Part shown: positions 14,615 through 15,162 of the stretch, piece after piece
How positions within the stretch are numbered: position 1 is the stretch's first letter
Layout: the number at the start of each line of letters is the position of its first letter
Assembly (NCBI GenBank): GCA_028289745.1
Contig: JANQOD010000402.1
Span: 1-15,162, forward strand
DNA length: 15,162 bases
Reading direction: 5' to 3'
Source of the DNA: Allomuricauda sp.
GTDB taxonomy: Bacteria; Bacteroidota; Bacteroidia; Flavobacteriales; Flavobacteriaceae
Made by a program: the position numbers and the translations under genes
The notes under the pieces: generated by a model
What the model saw: the letters and a program-made list of their open reading frames with translations, nothing else
Told to the model about the DNA's origin: nothing
Databases searched by the model: none

Positions 14615-15162
14615 ACCTGCAATACCCCCATATTGAATTTTTTCTCGATCGGTGCATGATTGGCCGCTTCGATACCCATTGAAATCCATTTTCGTGTTTC
14701 GAGTGGATCGATGATGGCATCGGTCCACAGTCGGGCAGCGGCATAATAGGGCGATATTTGGTTATCGTACCGCTCTTTGATCTTTTTGAAGAGGTCGTTT
14801 TCTTTTTCCTTGGTGATTTTCCCGCCCTTTTTCTCTAAAGCGGCTTTTTCGATTTGCAACAGTACCTTGGCGGCGGAGTTACCGCTCATAACGGCCAGTT
14901 CGGCACTGGGCCAAGCTACAATAAGCCTTGGGTCATAGGCCTTGCCGCACATAGCATAGTTTCCGGCACCGTAACTGTTGCCGATGACAACGGTAAACTT
15001 GGGCACTACTGAGTTGCTCACCGCATTGACCATTTTTGCCCCATCTTTGATGATACCGCCATGCTCGCTTTTACTGCCGACCATAAAACCGGTTACATCT
15101 TGTAAAAAGACCAACGGAATCTTCTTTTGATTGCAATTGGCGATAAAACGGGTGGCCTTGTC
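14611..15162 (-). CDS. Acyl-CoA carboxylase beta subunit, C-terminal part (3-methylcrotonyl-CoA carboxylase-like; partial)
   Basis: The last 183 residues of a biotin-dependent carboxyltransferase are visible; the rest lies beyond the right edge. The segment has the carboxyltransferase C-domain pattern: VFLQDVTGFMVGSKSEHGGI, KDGAKMVNAV, the oxyanion loop NSYGAGNYAMCG, and WPSAELAVMSG, followed by YYAAARLWTDAIIDPLETRK and a NAPIEKKFNMGVLQV-like tail typical of methylcrotonyl-CoA carboxylase beta. Such enzymes transfer carboxyl from carboxybiotin to an acyl-CoA, here most likely 3-methylcrotonyl-CoA in leucine breakdown; a propionyl- or geranyl-CoA enzyme is possible. The gene points left and its stop codon overlaps that of the plug/TPR gene. 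No terminator separates them. It has no evident tie to menaquinone synthesis. Confidence 0.92.
   Translation of the reverse strand, partial: DKATRFIANCNQKKIPLVFLQDVTGFMVGSKSEHGGIIKDGAKMVNAVSNSVVPKFTVVIGNSYGAGNYAMCGKAYDPRLIVAWPSAELAVMSGNSAAKVLLQIEKAALEKKGGKITKEKENDLFKKIKERYDNQISPYYAAARLWTDAIIDPLETRKWISMGIEAANHAPIEKKFNMGVLQV

Noticed and set aside
1..15162. Defence island, prophage, CRISPR or insertion sequence
   Set aside because: No repeat array, transposase, integrase, nuclease or helicase signature was seen on either strand; the genes are chromosomal housekeeping or envelope types.

Overview
This 15.2 kb window looks like chromosomal DNA of a marine-type member of the Flavobacteriaceae (Bacteroidota). 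The evidence is the gene content (a dispersed menaquinone cluster, a DUF2853 protein, a CvfB-type S1 protein, a LytTR regulator with a TPR/HisKA_2 kinase, and a plug-only TonB/TPR protein), the near absence of Shine-Dalgarno sequences, and several upstream matches to the Bacteroidota -7 element TAnnTTTG. I cannot name the genus. I see no tRNA, rRNA, CRISPR array, transposase, phage gene or defence system.

The backbone is menaquinone (vitamin K2) biosynthesis, all on the + strand: the 3' end of menF (isochorismate synthase, 2-160), menD (196-1941), menA (3952-4857), menC (8358-9410) and menE (10341-11417). Chorismate would pass through MenF, MenD, MenC and MenE towards the naphthoate ring, and MenA would prenylate DHNA at the membrane. 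menB and menH are not in the window. Between the men genes lie a DUF2853 protein (1965-2309), a CvfB/YitL-like RNA-binding protein (2370-3212), a single-pass membrane protein with coiled coils and a SPOR-like end (3352-3951), and a CPBP-family membrane protease (9401-10363) that overlaps both menC and menE.

A two-component system sits between menA and menC: a LytTR response regulator (4890-5645) and a TPR-containing HisKA_2 histidine kinase (6266-8230). They are separated by an unusual 620-base non-coding stretch. That stretch contains a good terminator hairpin, a pair of identical 11-bp direct repeats 21 bp apart, further inverted repeats, two very short candidate ORFs and a -7 element in front of the kinase. 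It is the least explained part of the window.

The right end holds a secreted M24 metallopeptidase (11457-12803), a secreted carboxypeptidase-regulatory/TonB-plug/TPR protein without a barrel (12881-14614) and, on the - strand, the C-terminal part of an acyl-CoA carboxylase beta subunit (14611-15162). The stop codons of the last two genes overlap in a TTAA palindrome.

Several starts were revised. menD, the SPOR-like gene, the CPBP gene, menE and the plug/TPR gene have longer open frames upstream that I consider artefactual. menA and the response regulator appear to use TTG. The window mostly holds ordinary housekeeping genes. The points worth a second look are the non-coding region between regulator and kinase, the terminator-like hairpin 11 bases before cvfB, and the family oddities listed in the findings.
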